From Streptomyces aureoverticillatus (GTDB taxonomy: Bacteria; Actinomycetota; Actinomycetes; Streptomycetales; Streptomycetaceae): a stretch of DNA of 64,000 nt. Shown one piece after another: positions 36,634-49,029 of this stretch. The stretch lies in NCBI RefSeq assembly GCF_014649395.1, contig NZ_BMSY01000002.1:186001-250000 (forward strand), read 5' to 3'. The notes under the pieces were generated by a model that worked only from the letters and a program-made list of their open reading frames with translations, did not search any database and was not told where the DNA came from. The translations under genes were made by a program, and so were the position numbers. Positions within the stretch are counted from its first letter, which is position 1. Each line of letters opens with the position of its first letter.

Positions 36634-38556
36634 TCACTGCGCCCGCAAAACCAGCAGAGCCAAATCGTCGTCCGGCGGCCGCTGCGAAAACTCGTGCACC
36701 AGCCGCCGAATCCGCTCGGCGACAAGGCTCGCGTCAAGCCCCGCACACCCTGCCAGCGCATGGGCGAGCCCATCCCCGTCGTCGAACAGGTGACGCCCGG
36801 ACCGCCGCTCCGTCACCCCGTCCGTGACACACAGCAAGGTGTCCCCCGGAAGCAGATCGAAGGTCACGCTCGCGTAGGTCTCGTCGTCGACGACCCCGAG
36901 CAGCATCTGCGGCGCCGCGACAGCCCGCACCTGCCCGTCGGCCCCGAGCAGCAGCGGCAGCGGATGCCCGGCGCACGCCACGGTGCACCGCACCCCGCCC
37001 TCGTACGGAATGAGCTCGCCGTAGAGGAGGGAGAGGAAGCGCGAGGTGGGGCCGTCGGTCGGTTCCTCCTGGCCGCCGGCGACGGCGAGGACGGCCGCGG
37101 CCGCGTCGGCGGCCTCCGTCGCGTCGTCGAGGAGGAGCTGGTTGAGGCGGTCGAGGACCTCCGCGACCTGGTATCCCTCGCGGGCGAGCAGCCGCAGCCA
37201 GGGCCGGGCGAGCCCGATGACGACGGCCGCCTCGGGCCCCTTGCCCTGGACGTCGCCGAGCGCGAAGCACCAGCGGCCCTGCCCGGCGGGGAACACGTCG
37301 TAGAAGTCGCCGCCCGGGCCGCCCTGCTCCCGCGGCTCGTACACGACGCAGCTCTCCACGCCGGGGATCTCCGCGACGACGCTCGGCAGCAGCCCGCGCT
37401 GCAGGACCTGGCTGATGGTGGCCTGCCGCTGATAGCGGCGGGCCGCGCTGATCGCGAGGGCGACCCGGCGGCTGAAGTCCTCGACCAGGCCCGTGGCCTC
37501 GTCGGGGAAGCGCACCAGGCCCGCCCGGCCGATCACCAGCGTGCCGAGCTGCCGCCCGCCCGCCAGCAGGCGGTACGCGAGCGCCGCGCCCGCCGACTCG
37601 CCGACGCCCAGTGCCTCCCCGGGCCACGGCACCGCCACCGCGCCCGATCCCGCTGCCTCCGTCAGCCGCGGCGGCTCCTTCTCCAGGAGCCGCCGCAGCT
37701 CTTCTATCCGCTGCTCACTGGTGTGCCACACGCGCGCGAGGCGGGTTCCGGGCGCGCGCCCGTCGGGGGTGCGTCCGGGTCCTTCCGCCTCGTCGTCCAG
37801 CCACACCGCGCACCAGTCCGCGAGCCGTGGCACGAGCAACTGCCCGGCGAGCGCGGCGACCAGGTTCTCGTCGAACTGCCCGGCGAGCAGGTCGGACGCC
37901 TCGGCGAGGAAGGTGAGGGCGCCCCGGTTGATCCACTCGGTGTCGTGCGTGGCTCTGTTGGGCAGCGGCGCCAGGATCTCCGCGGCGCGCAGCCCGCGCT
38001 GCAGGGCCTGCTCACCCGCGTACGTCTCTATCTCCTGCATGGCGGGGAGCCCTTCGACGGACAGCCGCGCCCAGACCGTCTTGGTGCCGGAGCGGTAGGT
38101 GATGCCCCAGGACTCGGAGAGCGTGGCGACGAGTTGCAGGCCGCGGCCGAACTCCGGGGTGCCGGGCTGCGCGGGGCGCGGCTCGCTGCGGACGGCGCGC
38201 GCCGGGTGGTGGTCGGACACCTCGATGACCAGGGCGTCCTCGCTGTCGCCGGGTGCGCCCTCGTCGAGCCGGCACAGCACCTCGACCGCCGTGCCCGCGT
38301 GCACCACGGCATTGGTCACCAACTCGCTGACCAGCAGCACCGAGTCGTCGGCGAGCCGGTCGGTGATGCCCGCCGCGACGGGCACGCCGAGCTCCGTCCA
38401 GTCGGCGAGCGCGGCCCGCACGAACCGGCGTGCCGCGGCGGGCGCGAGCGGGTTCCCGGGCAGGGACGTGCGGACCACCGGCGGTGGCCCGGGGCGGGCC
38501 ACGGGCTGGGCGGAAGCACGAAAAGTAGTCTCCCGTTGCATCGGAATGGCCCCCAC
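36634..38556 (-). CDS. SpoIIE-type PP2C phosphatase with anti-sigma-like ATPase and GAF domains
   Basis: 640 residues from GTG 38556, chosen because AGGAG sits 7 nt upstream. N-terminal HATPase_c_2 domain (about 30-165, with VSELVTNAVVHA and FGRGLQLVATL) of the RsbW/anti-sigma kinase type, then a GAF domain (about 180-390) and a SpoIIE PP2C domain (about 410-640, GGDFYDVFP, GDVQGKG, DDDLALL). Together these suggest control of an alternative sigma factor through an anti-anti-sigma partner. No sigma or STAS gene is adjacent. It is divergent, 102 bp away, from the giant HAMP-repeat kinase, so the pair may share a promoter region and pathway (inference). Confidence 0.93.
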   Translation of the reverse strand: MGAIPMQRETTFRASAQPVARPGPPPVVRTSLPGNPLAPAAARRFVRAALADWTELGVPVAAGITDRLADDSVLLVSELVTNAVVHAGTAVEVLCRLDEGAPGDSEDALVIEVSDHHPARAVRSEPRPAQPGTPEFGRGLQLVATLSESWGITYRSGTKTVWARLSVEGLPAMQEIETYAGEQALQRGLRAAEILAPLPNRATHDTEWINRGALTFLAEASDLLAGQFDENLVAALAGQLLVPRLADWCAVWLDDEAEGPGRTPDGRAPGTRLARVWHTSEQRIEELRRLLEKEPPRLTEAAGSGAVAVPWPGEALGVGESAGAALAYRLLAGGRQLGTLVIGRAGLVRFPDEATGLVEDFSRRVALAISAARRYQRQATISQVLQRGLLPSVVAEIPGVESCVVYEPREQGGPGGDFYDVFPAGQGRWCFALGDVQGKGPEAAVVIGLARPWLRLLAREGYQVAEVLDRLNQLLLDDATEAADAAAAVLAVAGGQEEPTDGPTSRFLSLLYGELIPYEGGVRCTVACAGHPLPLLLGADGQVRAVAAPQMLLGVVDDETYASVTFDLLPGDTLLCVTDGVTERRSGRHLFDDGDGLAHALAGCAGLDASLVAERIRRLVHEFSQRPPDDDLALLVLRAQ

Positions 38557-38658
38557 TGTGCTGCTCCTGAGCAGTTCGGACGAATACGCCTCAGGCGACA
38601 CGGACAGAGTGACAGACTGACTGGGCCCATAAGCACCGAGTTACCGAAGTGGGCCACC

Positions 38659-41600
38659 ATGAGTGAGAACAGTGCTAGGCCCGCGCTCGGGCGCGGTCAG
38701 ATTCCGACATCCGCCGCTCCGGGGAGCCCTGCGCGGATTCCGGCCCCGGGCGCCGCGCCGGCTCCCGGCCCGCTTCCCCCACCGGCCGCTCCGGCGGATC
38801 CCGGCGGCCGGAACCGGCCCGGTACGGCGGCCGGGGCACCCGATGCGATCCGGCCACCGGGCGGTGCGCCGCCCGACGGCGTCCCGCTGTCACCGGACCC
38901 GGCCGCCCCTGACCCTCTGTCACCGTCAACGACCGCTGAGATAGCGGGACTTGGCGCCCCTCCGGGCAGGGCGGCGGCCTCGCCCGCTTCCCGGGTGTCC
39001 GCCGCCGAACGTGCCCCCGTCCCCTCCGCCCGCGTCAAGATCCCGGCCCCGGCCGGGGAACGGTCCGTCGGTCCGCCCGGCGATCCGTCCGGCGATGCCT
39101 CCGCCGCCGACCTGCGGGCCCTGCTCGCCGTCATGCGGGCCGCCCGCGACGGGAACTTCACCAAGGCCCCGCACACCAGCTCAGGCCTGGTCGCGGAGCT
39201 GGTCACCGTGTTCAACGAACTGGTGGACCGCTCCACGCACTTCGACAGCGAACTCCTTCGCGTACGCCGCGAGATGGTCCGCCACGGCCGCCTCGACGAG
39301 CGGTTCTCGGCGAGCCCGGGACAGGGCAGCTGGGCCACCCGGATCATCGAGGTGAACTCGCTCCTGGACTCGCTGGTCGCGCCCGCCACGAACGCGACCC
39401 GCGTCCTGAACGCCGTCGCCGGCGGCGATCTGACGCAGCGCGTCGACCTGCACGACGGGTCCCGGGAGCTCCGCGGCGACCTGCGCCGCCTGGGCCGCGC
39501 CGTCAACACGATGGTCGACCAGCTGTCGCTCTTCACGGGCGAAGTGACGCGGGTGGCCCGCGAGGTCGGCACCGAGGGGCGGCTCGGCGGGCGCGCCAAG
39601 GTCCGCGGCCTGTCCGGGAGCTGGCGCGACGTGACGGAGGCCGTCAACACGATGGCGTCCCGGCTGACCGCCCAGGTGCGGGACATCGCCCTGGTCACCA
39701 CGGCCGTCGCGCAGGGCGACCTGACCCGCACGGTCACCGTCGAGGCCACCGGTGAGCTCCTCGAACTGAAGCTCACCGTCAACACGATGGTGGAGCAGTT
39801 GTCGGCGTTCGCCGCCGAGGTGACCCGGGTGGCGAGGGAGGTCGGCACGGAGGGACGGCTCGGCGGGCGCGCCCAGGCCCGTGGTGTCTCCGGGGTGTGG
39901 AAGGACCTCACCGACAACGTCAACTTCATGGCGTCGAACCTCACCTCGCAGGTGCGGAACATCGCGCAGGTCACCACCGCCGTCGCCAACGGCGACCTGA
40001 GCCAGAAGATCACCGTGGACGCGCGCGGCGAGATCCTGGAGCTCAAGGACACCGTCAACACGATGGTCGACCAGCTCTCCGCGTTCGCCGACGAGGTGAC
40101 AAGGGTCGCCCGCGAGGTCGGCACCGAGGGCAACCTCGGCGGCCGCGCCCACGTACGCGGCGTATCAGGGGTCTGGAAGGACCTCACCGACAACGTCAAC
40201 TTCATGGCGGACAACCTCACTTCGCAGGTCCGCAACATCGCGCTGGTGTCGACGGCCGTGGCGCAGGGCGACCTGTCGAAGAAGATCACCGTGGAGGCGA
40301 AGGGCGAGATCCTGGAGCTGAAGTCGACGATCAACACGATGGTCGACCAGCTGTCCGCGTTCGCCGACGAGGTCACCCGCGTCGCCCGCGAGGTCGGCAC
40401 GGAGGGGAACCTGGGCGGTCAGGCGCAGGTGCGGGGCGTCAGCGGCGTATGGGAGGAGCTGACGGACAACGTCAACTTCATGGCGTCGAACCTCACCTCG
40501 CAGGTGCGGAACATCGCGCAGGTCACCACCGCCGTCGCCAACGGCGACCTGTCGAAGATGATCACGGTGTCGGCGCGCGGCGAGATCCTGGAGCTGAAGG
40601 ACACCGTCAACACGATGGTGGAGCAGCTGCGGGCGTTCGCCGACGAGGTCACGCGGGTGGCCCGCGAGGTGGGCACGGACGGGCGCCTCGGCGGGCGCGC
40701 CCAGGTGCTCGGCGTCTCCGGGGTGTGGAAGGACCTCACCGACAACGTCAACTACATGGCGGACAACCTCACCGGGCAGGTCCGCAACATCGCGCAGGTC
40801 GCGACCGCCGTGGCGCAGGGCGACCTGTCGAAGAAGATCGACGTGGACGCGCGCGGCGAGATCCTGGAGCTGAAGACCACCATCAACACCATGGTGGACA
40901 CGCTGTCGTCGTTCTCGTCCGAGGTGACCAGGGTGGCCCGCGAGGTCGGGTCGGAGGGGCAGCTGGGCGGCCAGGCCCGGGTCGAGGGCGTGTACGGCAC
41001 GTGGAAGCGCCTGACCACGAACGTGAACGAACTGGCACTGAACCTGACCACGCAGGTCCGCGCGATCGCCGAGGTCGCCTCCGCGGTGGCGCAGGGCGAC
41101 ATGTCCCGCTCCATCACCGTCGAGACGCGCGGCGAGGTCGCCGAGCTGAAGGACAACATCAACCTGATGGTGTCCAACCTGCGCGAGACGACCCGCGCCA
41201 AGGACTGGCTGGAGTCCAACCTGGCCCGGCTCGCGGGCCTGATGCAGGGCCACCGGGACCTGATGGAGGTCGCGGACCTGATCCTGCGCGAGCTGACGCC
41301 ACTGGTGAACGCCGGGTACGGCGCGTTCTTCCTGGCCGACCCGGACGCCGACGGCACGGTGCCGCTGCAGACCTCGCCCGCCAAGGGCCTCGCCTTCATC
41401 GCCGGGTACGGCTCGGCCCAGGACCGCGGCACCGAGGAGGGCTTCCTCGTCGACACCGGGGGAATGCCCGCGCACGGCCTGGTGCGGCAGGCCGCCCTGG
41501 AGAAGAAGCGCATCCTCCTCGACGAGGTGCCACCCGACTACATCAAGATCCACTCAGGGCTCGGGGACGCCTCACCGGCCAGCGTCGTCATCATCCCGAT

Positions 41601-43281
41601 CCTCTTCGAGGACAAACTGCTCGGCGTCATCGAGCTGGCCACGTTCTCCCGCTTCTCCGACGTCCACCTGGCGTTCTTCGACCAGTTCGTGAACACCATC
41701 GGCGTCGCCATCAACACCATCATCGCCAACTCCCGTACGGAGTCGCTGCTCAGCGAGTCCCAGCGGCTCGCCACGCAGTTGCAGGAGCGCTCCGACGAAC
41801 TCCAGCGCCAGCAGGCCGAGCTGCGCCGCTCGAACGCCGAACTGGAGGAGAAGGCGGCCCTGCTCGCCACGTCCTCGCAGTACAAGTCGGAGTTCCTGGC
41901 GAACATGTCGCACGAGCTGCGCACCCCGCTGAACTCCCTGCTGATCCTGGCCCGGCTGCTCTCGGACAACCCCGACAGCAATCTCTCCGACCAGGAGGTG
42001 CAGTTCGCGACCACGATCCACCGCTCCGGCTCGGACCTGCTCCAGCTGATCAACGACATCCTCGACCTGTCGAAGATCGAGGCGGGCCGCATGGACGTAC
42101 GCCCCAAGAAGCTCCCGCTGATCAAGGTGCTCGACTATGTGCACGCCACGTTCCGGCCGCTCACCCTCGACCGCGGGCTCGCCTTCGACGTGACCGTCGG
42201 GCACGACGTGCCGCGCGAGATGTTCTCCGACGAGCAGCGCCTCCAGCAGATCCTGCGCAACCTGCTGTCGAACGCGGTCAAGTTCACCTCCCACGGCCGC
42301 GTCGAACTGCGCGTGCAGCACGTCACGCACTCCCCCGACCCGCTGCTCAGCGACCGCGGCGACCTGATCAGCTTCGCCGTGCAGGACACCGGCATCGGCA
42401 TCCCGCCCGAACAACTCCCGGTGATCTTCGAGGCGTTCCAGCAGGTCGACGGCACCACCAACCGCAAGTACGGCGGCACCGGCCTCGGCCTGTCCATCAG
42501 CCGGGAGATCGCCGGCCTGCTCGGCGGCCGCATCACGGCGGAGAGCAGGCCCGGCGAGGGCTCCACCTTCACGCTGTACGTTCCCGTCGTGCACCCCGGC
42601 CACGGCGCGGCGGCCGCGGCGTACGCCTCCGAGCGCGTGACACCGCAGCCCGTCCCGCAGGACGACACCGCCCCGATGACCCACACCCTGCCGGAGGCCG
42701 ACGACAACTGGCCGGCGCCCGCCAAACTGGAGACGTGGAAGGAGGGGCGCGCGGGCCGCATACTGCCGGGCCGGCGGGTCCTCATCGTCGACGACGACAT
42801 CCGCAACGTGTTCGCGCTGACCCATGTCCTCAGCCGCGTGGGCCTGGTGGTGCTCTACGCCGAGAACGGCCGCGAGGGCATCGAGACCCTGGAGCGCAAC
42901 CCCGACACCGACCTGATCCTGATGGACATCATGATGCCGGAGATGGACGGGTACGAGACCATCGCCGCCATCCGCCGCACGCCCCGCTGGACCGGCCTGC
43001 CCATCGTGGCGCTGACCGCGAAGGCCATGCCCGGCGACCGCGAGAAGGCCATCTCGCAGGGTGCCACCGACTACGTACCGAAACCGGTGGACGTGGACCA
43101 ACTGCTCACCGTCGTCTGCGCGCTCCTGGACCCCGAGGGCGCGGCGGCCTACAAACAGTCCGGGTCCGCACCCGAAGAACCCACCGGTCCCCCTGGACCC
43201 ACCGGTCCCACCGGACCCGCCGGACCCACGGCACCCACCGGACCCACCGGACCCACTGAAGTCACCCCAGCCACCGAGTGA
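38659..43281 (+). CDS. soluble hybrid histidine kinase with six HAMP-type repeats
   Basis: 1540 residues from ATG 38659. The N-terminal 150 or so residues are Pro/Ala-rich and disordered. Residues about 255-860 hold six copies of a 92-residue HAMP-HAMP module; each contains [10 protein letters not shown], the first at residue 295. A GAF domain (about 880-1030), a coiled coil, HisKA (SHELRTP, phosphoacceptor His 1085), HATPase_c ([23 protein letters not shown]) and a receiver with Asp 1423 ([13 protein letters not shown]) follow. The last 35 residues are collagen-like GPTGP repeats. There are no membrane helices, so it is cytosolic. The layout resembles fungal group III kinases (Nik1/Os-1), which sense osmotic stress through poly-HAMP. 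A response regulator gene follows after 13 bp. Confidence 0.95.
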   Translation: MSENSARPALGRGQIPTSAAPGSPARIPAPGAAPAPGPLPPPAAPADPGGRNRPGTAAGAPDAIRPPGGAPPDGVPLSPDPAAPDPLSPSTTAEIAGLGAPPGRAAASPASRVSAAERAPVPSARVKIPAPAGERSVGPPGDPSGDASAADLRALLAVMRAARDGNFTKAPHTSSGLVAELVTVFNELVDRSTHFDSELLRVRREMVRHGRLDERFSASPGQGSWATRIIEVNSLLDSLVAPATNATRVLNAVAGGDLTQRVDLHDGSRELRGDLRRLGRAVNTMVDQLSLFTGEVTRVAREVGTEGRLGGRAKVRGLSGSWRDVTEAVNTMASRLTAQVRDIALVTTAVAQGDLTRTVTVEATGELLELKLTVNTMVEQLSAFAAEVTRVAREVGTEGRLGGRAQARGVSGVWKDLTDNVNFMASNLTSQVRNIAQVTTAVANGDLSQKITVDARGEILELKDTVNTMVDQLSAFADEVTRVAREVGTEGNLGGRAHVRGVSGVWKDLTDNVNFMADNLTSQVRNIALVSTAVAQGDLSKKITVEAKGEILELKSTINTMVDQLSAFADEVTRVAREVGTEGNLGGQAQVRGVSGVWEELTDNVNFMASNLTSQVRNIAQVTTAVANGDLSKMITVSARGEILELKDTVNTMVEQLRAFADEVTRVAREVGTDGRLGGRAQVLGVSGVWKDLTDNVNYMADNLTGQVRNIAQVATAVAQGDLSKKIDVDARGEILELKTTINTMVDTLSSFSSEVTRVAREVGSEGQLGGQARVEGVYGTWKRLTTNVNELALNLTTQVRAIAEVASAVAQGDMSRSITVETRGEVAELKDNINLMVSNLRETTRAKDWLESNLARLAGLMQGHRDLMEVADLILRELTPLVNAGYGAFFLADPDADGTVPLQTSPAKGLAFIAGYGSAQDRGTEEGFLVDTGGMPAHGLVRQAALEKKRILLDEVPPDYIKIHSGLGDASPASVVIIPILFEDKLLGVIELATFSRFSDVHLAFFDQFVNTIGVAINTIIANSRTESLLSESQRLATQLQERSDELQRQQAELRRSNAELEEKAALLATSSQYKSEFLANMSHELRTPLNSLLILARLLSDNPDSNLSDQEVQFATTIHRSGSDLLQLINDILDLSKIEAGRMDVRPKKLPLIKVLDYVHATFRPLTLDRGLAFDVTVGHDVPREMFSDEQRLQQILRNLLSNAVKFTSHGRVELRVQHVTHSPDPLLSDRGDLISFAVQDTGIGIPPEQLPVIFEAFQQVDGTTNRKYGGTGLGLSISREIAGLLGGRITAESRPGEGSTFTLYVPVVHPGHGAAAAAYASERVTPQPVPQDDTAPMTHTLPEADDNWPAPAKLETWKEGRAGRILPGRRVLIVDDDIRNVFALTHVLSRVGLVVLYAENGREGIETLERNPDTDLILMDIMMPEMDGYETIAAIRRTPRWTGLPIVALTAKAMPGDREKAISQGATDYVPKPVDVDQLLTVVCALLDPEGAAAYKQSGSAPEEPTGPPGPTGPTGPAGPTAPTGPTGPTEVTPATE
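39541..41190. repeat. 276-bp direct repeats within the HAMP kinase gene
   Basis: The block encoding [10 protein letters not shown] begins at 39541, 39817, 40093, 40369, 40645 and 40921, an exact 276-bp period. Some adjacent units are near identical over long stretches, so the array could gain or lose modules by recombination. Confidence 0.9.
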
Positions 43282-43294
43282 GGCACGTGTCACC

Positions 43295-43879
43295 ATGAGC
43301 ACAGAGGCGCCGACCGACGACCGCGCCAGCATCCTCCTGGTCGATGACATGGAGGACAACCTGATGGCCCTGGAGGCGGTCCTGGGCTCCCTCAACGAAC
43401 CCCTCGTGCGGGCCCGTTCCGGTGAGGAGGCGATGAAGGCCCTCCTGCGGCAACGATTCGCCGTGATCCTTCTCGACGTCCGGATGCCGGGCATGGACGG
43501 CTTCGAGACCGCTTCCAACATCAAACGCCTGGACCAGACGAAGGACGTGCCGATCATCTTCCTGACGGGCACGGACAACGACGCGGGCTACGCCTTCCGG
43601 GGCTACGCGACGGGCGCCGCGGACTATCTCACCAAGCCCTTCGACCCCTGGGTGCTGCGCGCCAAGGTCACGGTCTTCCTCGAACTGCACCGCAAGAGCC
43701 AGCAGTTGGAGCGCCTGCTGGCGCGCGAGCAGGCGCAGTTCGACGAGTTGTCCGAGCGGCTCGCCGCGATCGAGCGGCACATGGCGGCGAGCAGCCTGAC
43801 GGACGTCCTGGAACTGCGCCACCACGTCACACACATGGAGGAGCTGCTCGGGGAGATGCGGCGCGGCCGGGGCGCGTGA
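43295..43879 (+). CDS. response regulator with C-terminal coiled coil
   Basis: 194 residues. An N-terminal receiver domain (about 10-130) with ILLVDDMEDN, phospho-Asp motif VILLDVRMPGMDG, the Thr of FLTGTD and the Lys of LTKPF. The tail (about 135-190) is a charged coiled coil, with no DNA-binding or enzymatic output. It starts 13 bp after the hybrid kinase stop codon, so it is cotranscribed and is the likely phospho-partner. A single-domain regulator with a coiled coil probably works by protein-protein contact. Confidence 0.93.
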   Translation: MSTEAPTDDRASILLVDDMEDNLMALEAVLGSLNEPLVRARSGEEAMKALLRQRFAVILLDVRMPGMDGFETASNIKRLDQTKDVPIIFLTGTDNDAGYAFRGYATGAADYLTKPFDPWVLRAKVTVFLELHRKSQQLERLLAREQAQFDELSERLAAIERHMAASSLTDVLELRHHVTHMEELLGEMRRGRGA

Positions 43880-43902
43880 CTGCCCCGAGGCCGGCGGCCG
43901 GC

Positions 43903-45792
43903 TCAGGCCTCGCGTGAGCCCGCGTACATCTCCTCGATCAGGCCCTTGTACTCACGTTCCACGACGGGCCGCTTCAGCTTCAGGCTCGGGGTCAGCTCCC
44001 CGTGCTCGACGTCCAGGTCGCGCGGGAGCAGCTTGAACTTCTTGATGGTCTGCCAGCGCTGCAGACCGTCGTTGAGCTGCTTCACATACCCCTCGACCAG
44101 GGTGACCGTGGCGGGGTCCGCGACCACGTCCGCGTACGACTTGCCGCCGAGCCCGTTCTCCTCGGCCCAGCCCATGATGGCCTGCTCGTCCAGGGCGATG
44201 AGCGCGGTGCAGAAGTTCCGGTCGGCGCCGTGCACGAGGATGTTGGAGACGTACGGGCAGACGGCCTTGAACTGACCCTCGACCTCGGCGGGCGCGATGT
44301 ACTTGCCGCCGGAGGTTTTGATCAGGTCCTTCTTGCGGTCGGTGATGCGCAGATAGCCGTCGGCGGACAGCTCGCCGATGTCGCCGGTGTGGAACCAGCC
44401 GTCGGACTCCAGGACCTCGACGGTCTTCTCGGGCTGGCCGTGGTAGCCCTCCATGATCCCGGGGCCGCGCAGCAGGATCTCGCCGTCGTCCGCGATCCGC
44501 ACCTCGGTGCCGGGCAGCGGCTTGCCGACGGTGCCGGTGCGGTAGGCCTCGCCGGGGTTGACGAAGGACGCGGCGGAGGTCTCGGTGAGGCCGTAGCCCT
44601 CCAGGATGTGGATGCCGGCGCCCGCGAAGAAGTAGCCGATCTCGGGCGCGAGCGCCGCCGAGCCGGACACCGCCGCCCGCAGCCGCCCGCCGAACGCCTC
44701 CCGCAGCTTTGCGTAGACGAGCTTGTCGGCGACCTTGTGCTTGGCGCCGAGCCCGAACGGCACCGAGGCGACACCGGTCCGGCGGAAGTTGTCCTGGCTG
44801 GTCTTCGCGTACTCACGGGCGACCTCGGCCGCCCACTGGAAGATCTTGTACTTCGCGCCGCCACCGGCCCGCGCCTTGGCCGCGACGCCGTTGTAGACCT
44901 TCTCGAAGATGCGCGGCACGGCCGCCATGTACGTCGGCTGCACCACCGGAAGATTCTCGATGATCTTGTCAACCCGGCCGTCGACGGCGGTGACGTGCCC
45001 GAGCTCGATCTGCCCGCTGGTCAGCACCTTGCCGAAGACGTGCGCGAGCGGCAGCCACAGGTACTGCACGTCCTCGGAGTTGAGCAGCCCGGTGGCCGCG
45101 ATGGCCTTGGCCATGTACGACCAGTTGTCGTGCGGGAGGCGCACGCCCTTGGGGCGGCCCGTCGTCCCCGACGTATAGATGATCGTCGCGAGGTGATCGG
45201 ACTTGATCGCCTTGATGCGCTCCTTGACCGCCTCCGGGTTCTCCTCCAGATAGGCGGCGCCGCGGGCCTCCAGGTCGGCGAGCGTGAGCACCCAGCCCTC
45301 GGGGTCGTCCGCCGCGGGCTCGACCCCGGCCCCGTCGAAGACCACGACGTGCTTCAGCTCGGGCAGGTTCGCCCGCTGCGCACGCGCCTTCGCGAGCTGC
45401 TCGGCGTTGTCGGCGATCAGGACCCGGCTGCCGGAGTCGCCGAGGATGAACGCGGACTCCTCGGCGTTGGTCTGCGGATACACGGTCGTGGTGGCCGCGC
45501 CGGCGCACAGGATGCCGAGGTCGGCGAGAATCCACTCGGCCCGGGTCGCGGAGGCGAGGGCCACCCGGTCCTCGGGGCGCAGGCCCAGGTCGATCAGGCC
45601 GGCCGCGATGGCGAAGACCCGCTCGGCGGCCCCCGCCCAGCTCAGCGACCTCCAGTCGTCGGGGCCCTCGCCGGACGCCGACGGGACGGGATAGCGGTAG
45701 GCCTCGGCGTCGGGCGTGGCCGCGACCCGCTCCAGGAAGAGGTGCGCCACGGAGGGCGGTCGGTTCTCGATCAAGGTCTGTGTGTCGCTCAC
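43903..45792 (-). CDS. long-chain fatty-acid-CoA ligase (AMP-dependent synthetase)
   Basis: 629 residues starting at GTG 45792, with GGAGG 5 nt upstream. AMP-binding motif IIYTSGTTGRPKG (about residue 200), GYGLTETSA, the TGDIG motif and the C-terminal ITDRKKDLIKTSGGKYIAP block identify the long-chain acyl-CoA synthetase (FadD15-like) group. It activates fatty acids to acyl-CoA with ATP. No beta-oxidation genes are adjacent. It is convergent with the response regulator gene; the 3' ends are 23 bp apart. Confidence 0.94.
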   Translation of the reverse strand: MSDTQTLIENRPPSVAHLFLERVAATPDAEAYRYPVPSASGEGPDDWRSLSWAGAAERVFAIAAGLIDLGLRPEDRVALASATRAEWILADLGILCAGAATTTVYPQTNAEESAFILGDSGSRVLIADNAEQLAKARAQRANLPELKHVVVFDGAGVEPAADDPEGWVLTLADLEARGAAYLEENPEAVKERIKAIKSDHLATIIYTSGTTGRPKGVRLPHDNWSYMAKAIAATGLLNSEDVQYLWLPLAHVFGKVLTSGQIELGHVTAVDGRVDKIIENLPVVQPTYMAAVPRIFEKVYNGVAAKARAGGGAKYKIFQWAAEVAREYAKTSQDNFRRTGVASVPFGLGAKHKVADKLVYAKLREAFGGRLRAAVSGSAALAPEIGYFFAGAGIHILEGYGLTETSAASFVNPGEAYRTGTVGKPLPGTEVRIADDGEILLRGPGIMEGYHGQPEKTVEVLESDGWFHTGDIGELSADGYLRITDRKKDLIKTSGGKYIAPAEVEGQFKAVCPYVSNILVHGADRNFCTALIALDEQAIMGWAEENGLGGKSYADVVADPATVTLVEGYVKQLNDGLQRWQTIKKFKLLPRDLDVEHGELTPSLKLKRPVVEREYKGLIEEMYAGSREA

Positions 45793-46054
45793 GACATCCT
45801 CCGGGCCCGCGACGGTGCGTCCTACTGGCTGGCTGCCTACTGACTGGCTGCGGCTACCGCGCTCTCGCGCCTCTCCAGGCACTTGTTTAACTTGCGAGTA
45901 ACCTCCGAGCAGTGATCAGAGTAGAGGCCGGACGCTCCGCACGTAAGGGGATGCCGCCTGTCACTTCCTACAGGTTCTTCCTCACGTCGGTTCCGTCCGT
46001 TCCGTGAGGTCGCGCCGGGCCGGTGAACGCGCAGAGCGCCGGGCGGGGGAACGC

Positions 46055-46091
46055 GCAGAGCGCCCGTCCGGTGACCGGACGGGCGCTCTGC
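46055..46091 (-). terminator. hairpin downstream of lepA
   Basis: Perfect 17-bp stem (46055-46071 with 46075-46091) with loop TGA, 66 bp past the lepA stop. It is the strongest hairpin in the 365-bp gap between lepA and the acyl-CoA ligase gene; a GAACGCGCAGAGCGCC direct repeat (46025, 46049) overlaps it. No gene is seen in the gap. Confidence 0.8.
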
Positions 46092-46157
46092 CGGGTGACG
46101 CGCGCGGGCGCGGGGTACGGCCGCGTGAGGCGGGGTACGACGCGCGGGCGCGGGGGG

Positions 46158-48023
<1,866 letters not shown>

Positions 48024-48224
48024 GCAGGGTCCTGTCTCTTGAGGCGCCTTATGCCTCGGGTCGGATCGATACGTAGCCTCCATCGTCCCACGGGTGGCAG
48101 CCGGGGATCGGTTTGGGCCGGTCGGACGGCGGCTGGTACCGTGGGCAGCTGTGTCTCGTAGCCCTCTCAGCACGAGGCGCATGTCAGAGAAATCAGCAGT
48201 ACCTGAACCTGAGAAGGCTCTTTC

Positions 48225-48491
48225 GTGGCGAACATCAAGTCCCAGATCAAGCGGAACAAGACCAACGAGAAGGCGCGCCTGCGCAACAAGGCCGTCAAGT
48301 CCTCGCTGAAGACCGCTGTCCGCAAGGCCCGCGAGGCCGTTGCCGCCGGCGACGTCCAGAAGGCGACCGAGCTGTCCCGTGAGGCCGCGCGCCAGCTGGA
48401 CAAGGCCGTCTCCAAGGGCGTCATCCACAAGAACCAGGCCGCCAACAAGAAGTCGGCGCTTGCTTCGAAGGTCGCGACCCTCAAGGGCTGA
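48225..48491 (+). CDS. rpsT: 30S ribosomal protein S20
   Basis: 88 residues, highly basic, with the S20 pattern [20 protein letters not shown] at the start and three helices. It binds the 5' domain of 16S rRNA. GTG 48225 has GAGAAGG upstream. It is divergent from lepA and convergent with holA, the common rpsT-holA-lepA neighbourhood. A TACCGT -10-like hexamer near 48137 may be its promoter. Confidence 0.97.
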   Translation: MANIKSQIKRNKTNEKARLRNKAVKSSLKTAVRKAREAVAAGDVQKATELSREAARQLDKAVSKGVIHKNQAANKKSALASKVATLKG

Positions 48492-48596
48492 GCAGTTCCT
48501 TAAGGGCTGATTGGCCCCTGTACGGGCTGACCAGTGATGTAACCGTCGGACGGACCAGAGCGGGCCCTCTCTCTTCCGCTCCCGCCCGGCACCCCC

Positions 48597-48639
48597 GATC
48601 CACACGCGGCCTGCGTTCGCCACGCGGGTGTGGATCTTT
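48597..48639 (+). terminator. Rho-independent terminator of rpsT
   Basis: Stem GATCCACACGCG (48597-48608) with CGCGGGTGTGGATC (48623-48636), a small bulge, and TTT after it, 106 bp past the rpsT stop. Confidence 0.75.
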
Positions 48640-48729
48640 GAAGAGCTTGAACCGAAGACCCCGTGTCTTGTCCTTGTCCGGACGGGAGGCGGGGTTTTTG
48701 GGTTCCGGGACGGTTGTGTGGCCTACCTG

Positions 48730-48893
48730 GGTGTACGGGGGCCGGGGCGGAGCCCCGGCTGCGGGAAGGGGCTCGGGGTCCGGGGCGGAGCCCCGGGTTT
48801 CGTCCGGACGGGCTCGGGGTCCGGGGCGGAGCCCCGGGTTTCGTCCGGACGGGCTCGGGGTCCGGGGCAGCGCCCCGGCTTCGGGAAGGGGCG
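48730..48893. repeat. 41-bp tandem repeat, about four units
   Basis: GCTCGGGGTCCGGGG begins at 48771, 48812 and 48853, an exact 41-bp period, with a diverged unit before. Each unit has the self-complementary GGGGCGGAGCCCC, so the array can form serial hairpins. It occupies the 538-bp gap between convergent rpsT and holA; no gene is seen in that gap. Confidence 0.85.
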
Positions 48894-49029
48894 GGATCGG
48901 GGAAAGAAAATCCCGCCGCAACGGCGAGCAACCACAAAGAACCCACCCGGCGGTGCCGAAACCACCCCGAGGGGAGCCCACCCGACCGGACCAGCAGAAA
49001 GACCGCCGCCCCGCCCGAGGAGAGAAAAC

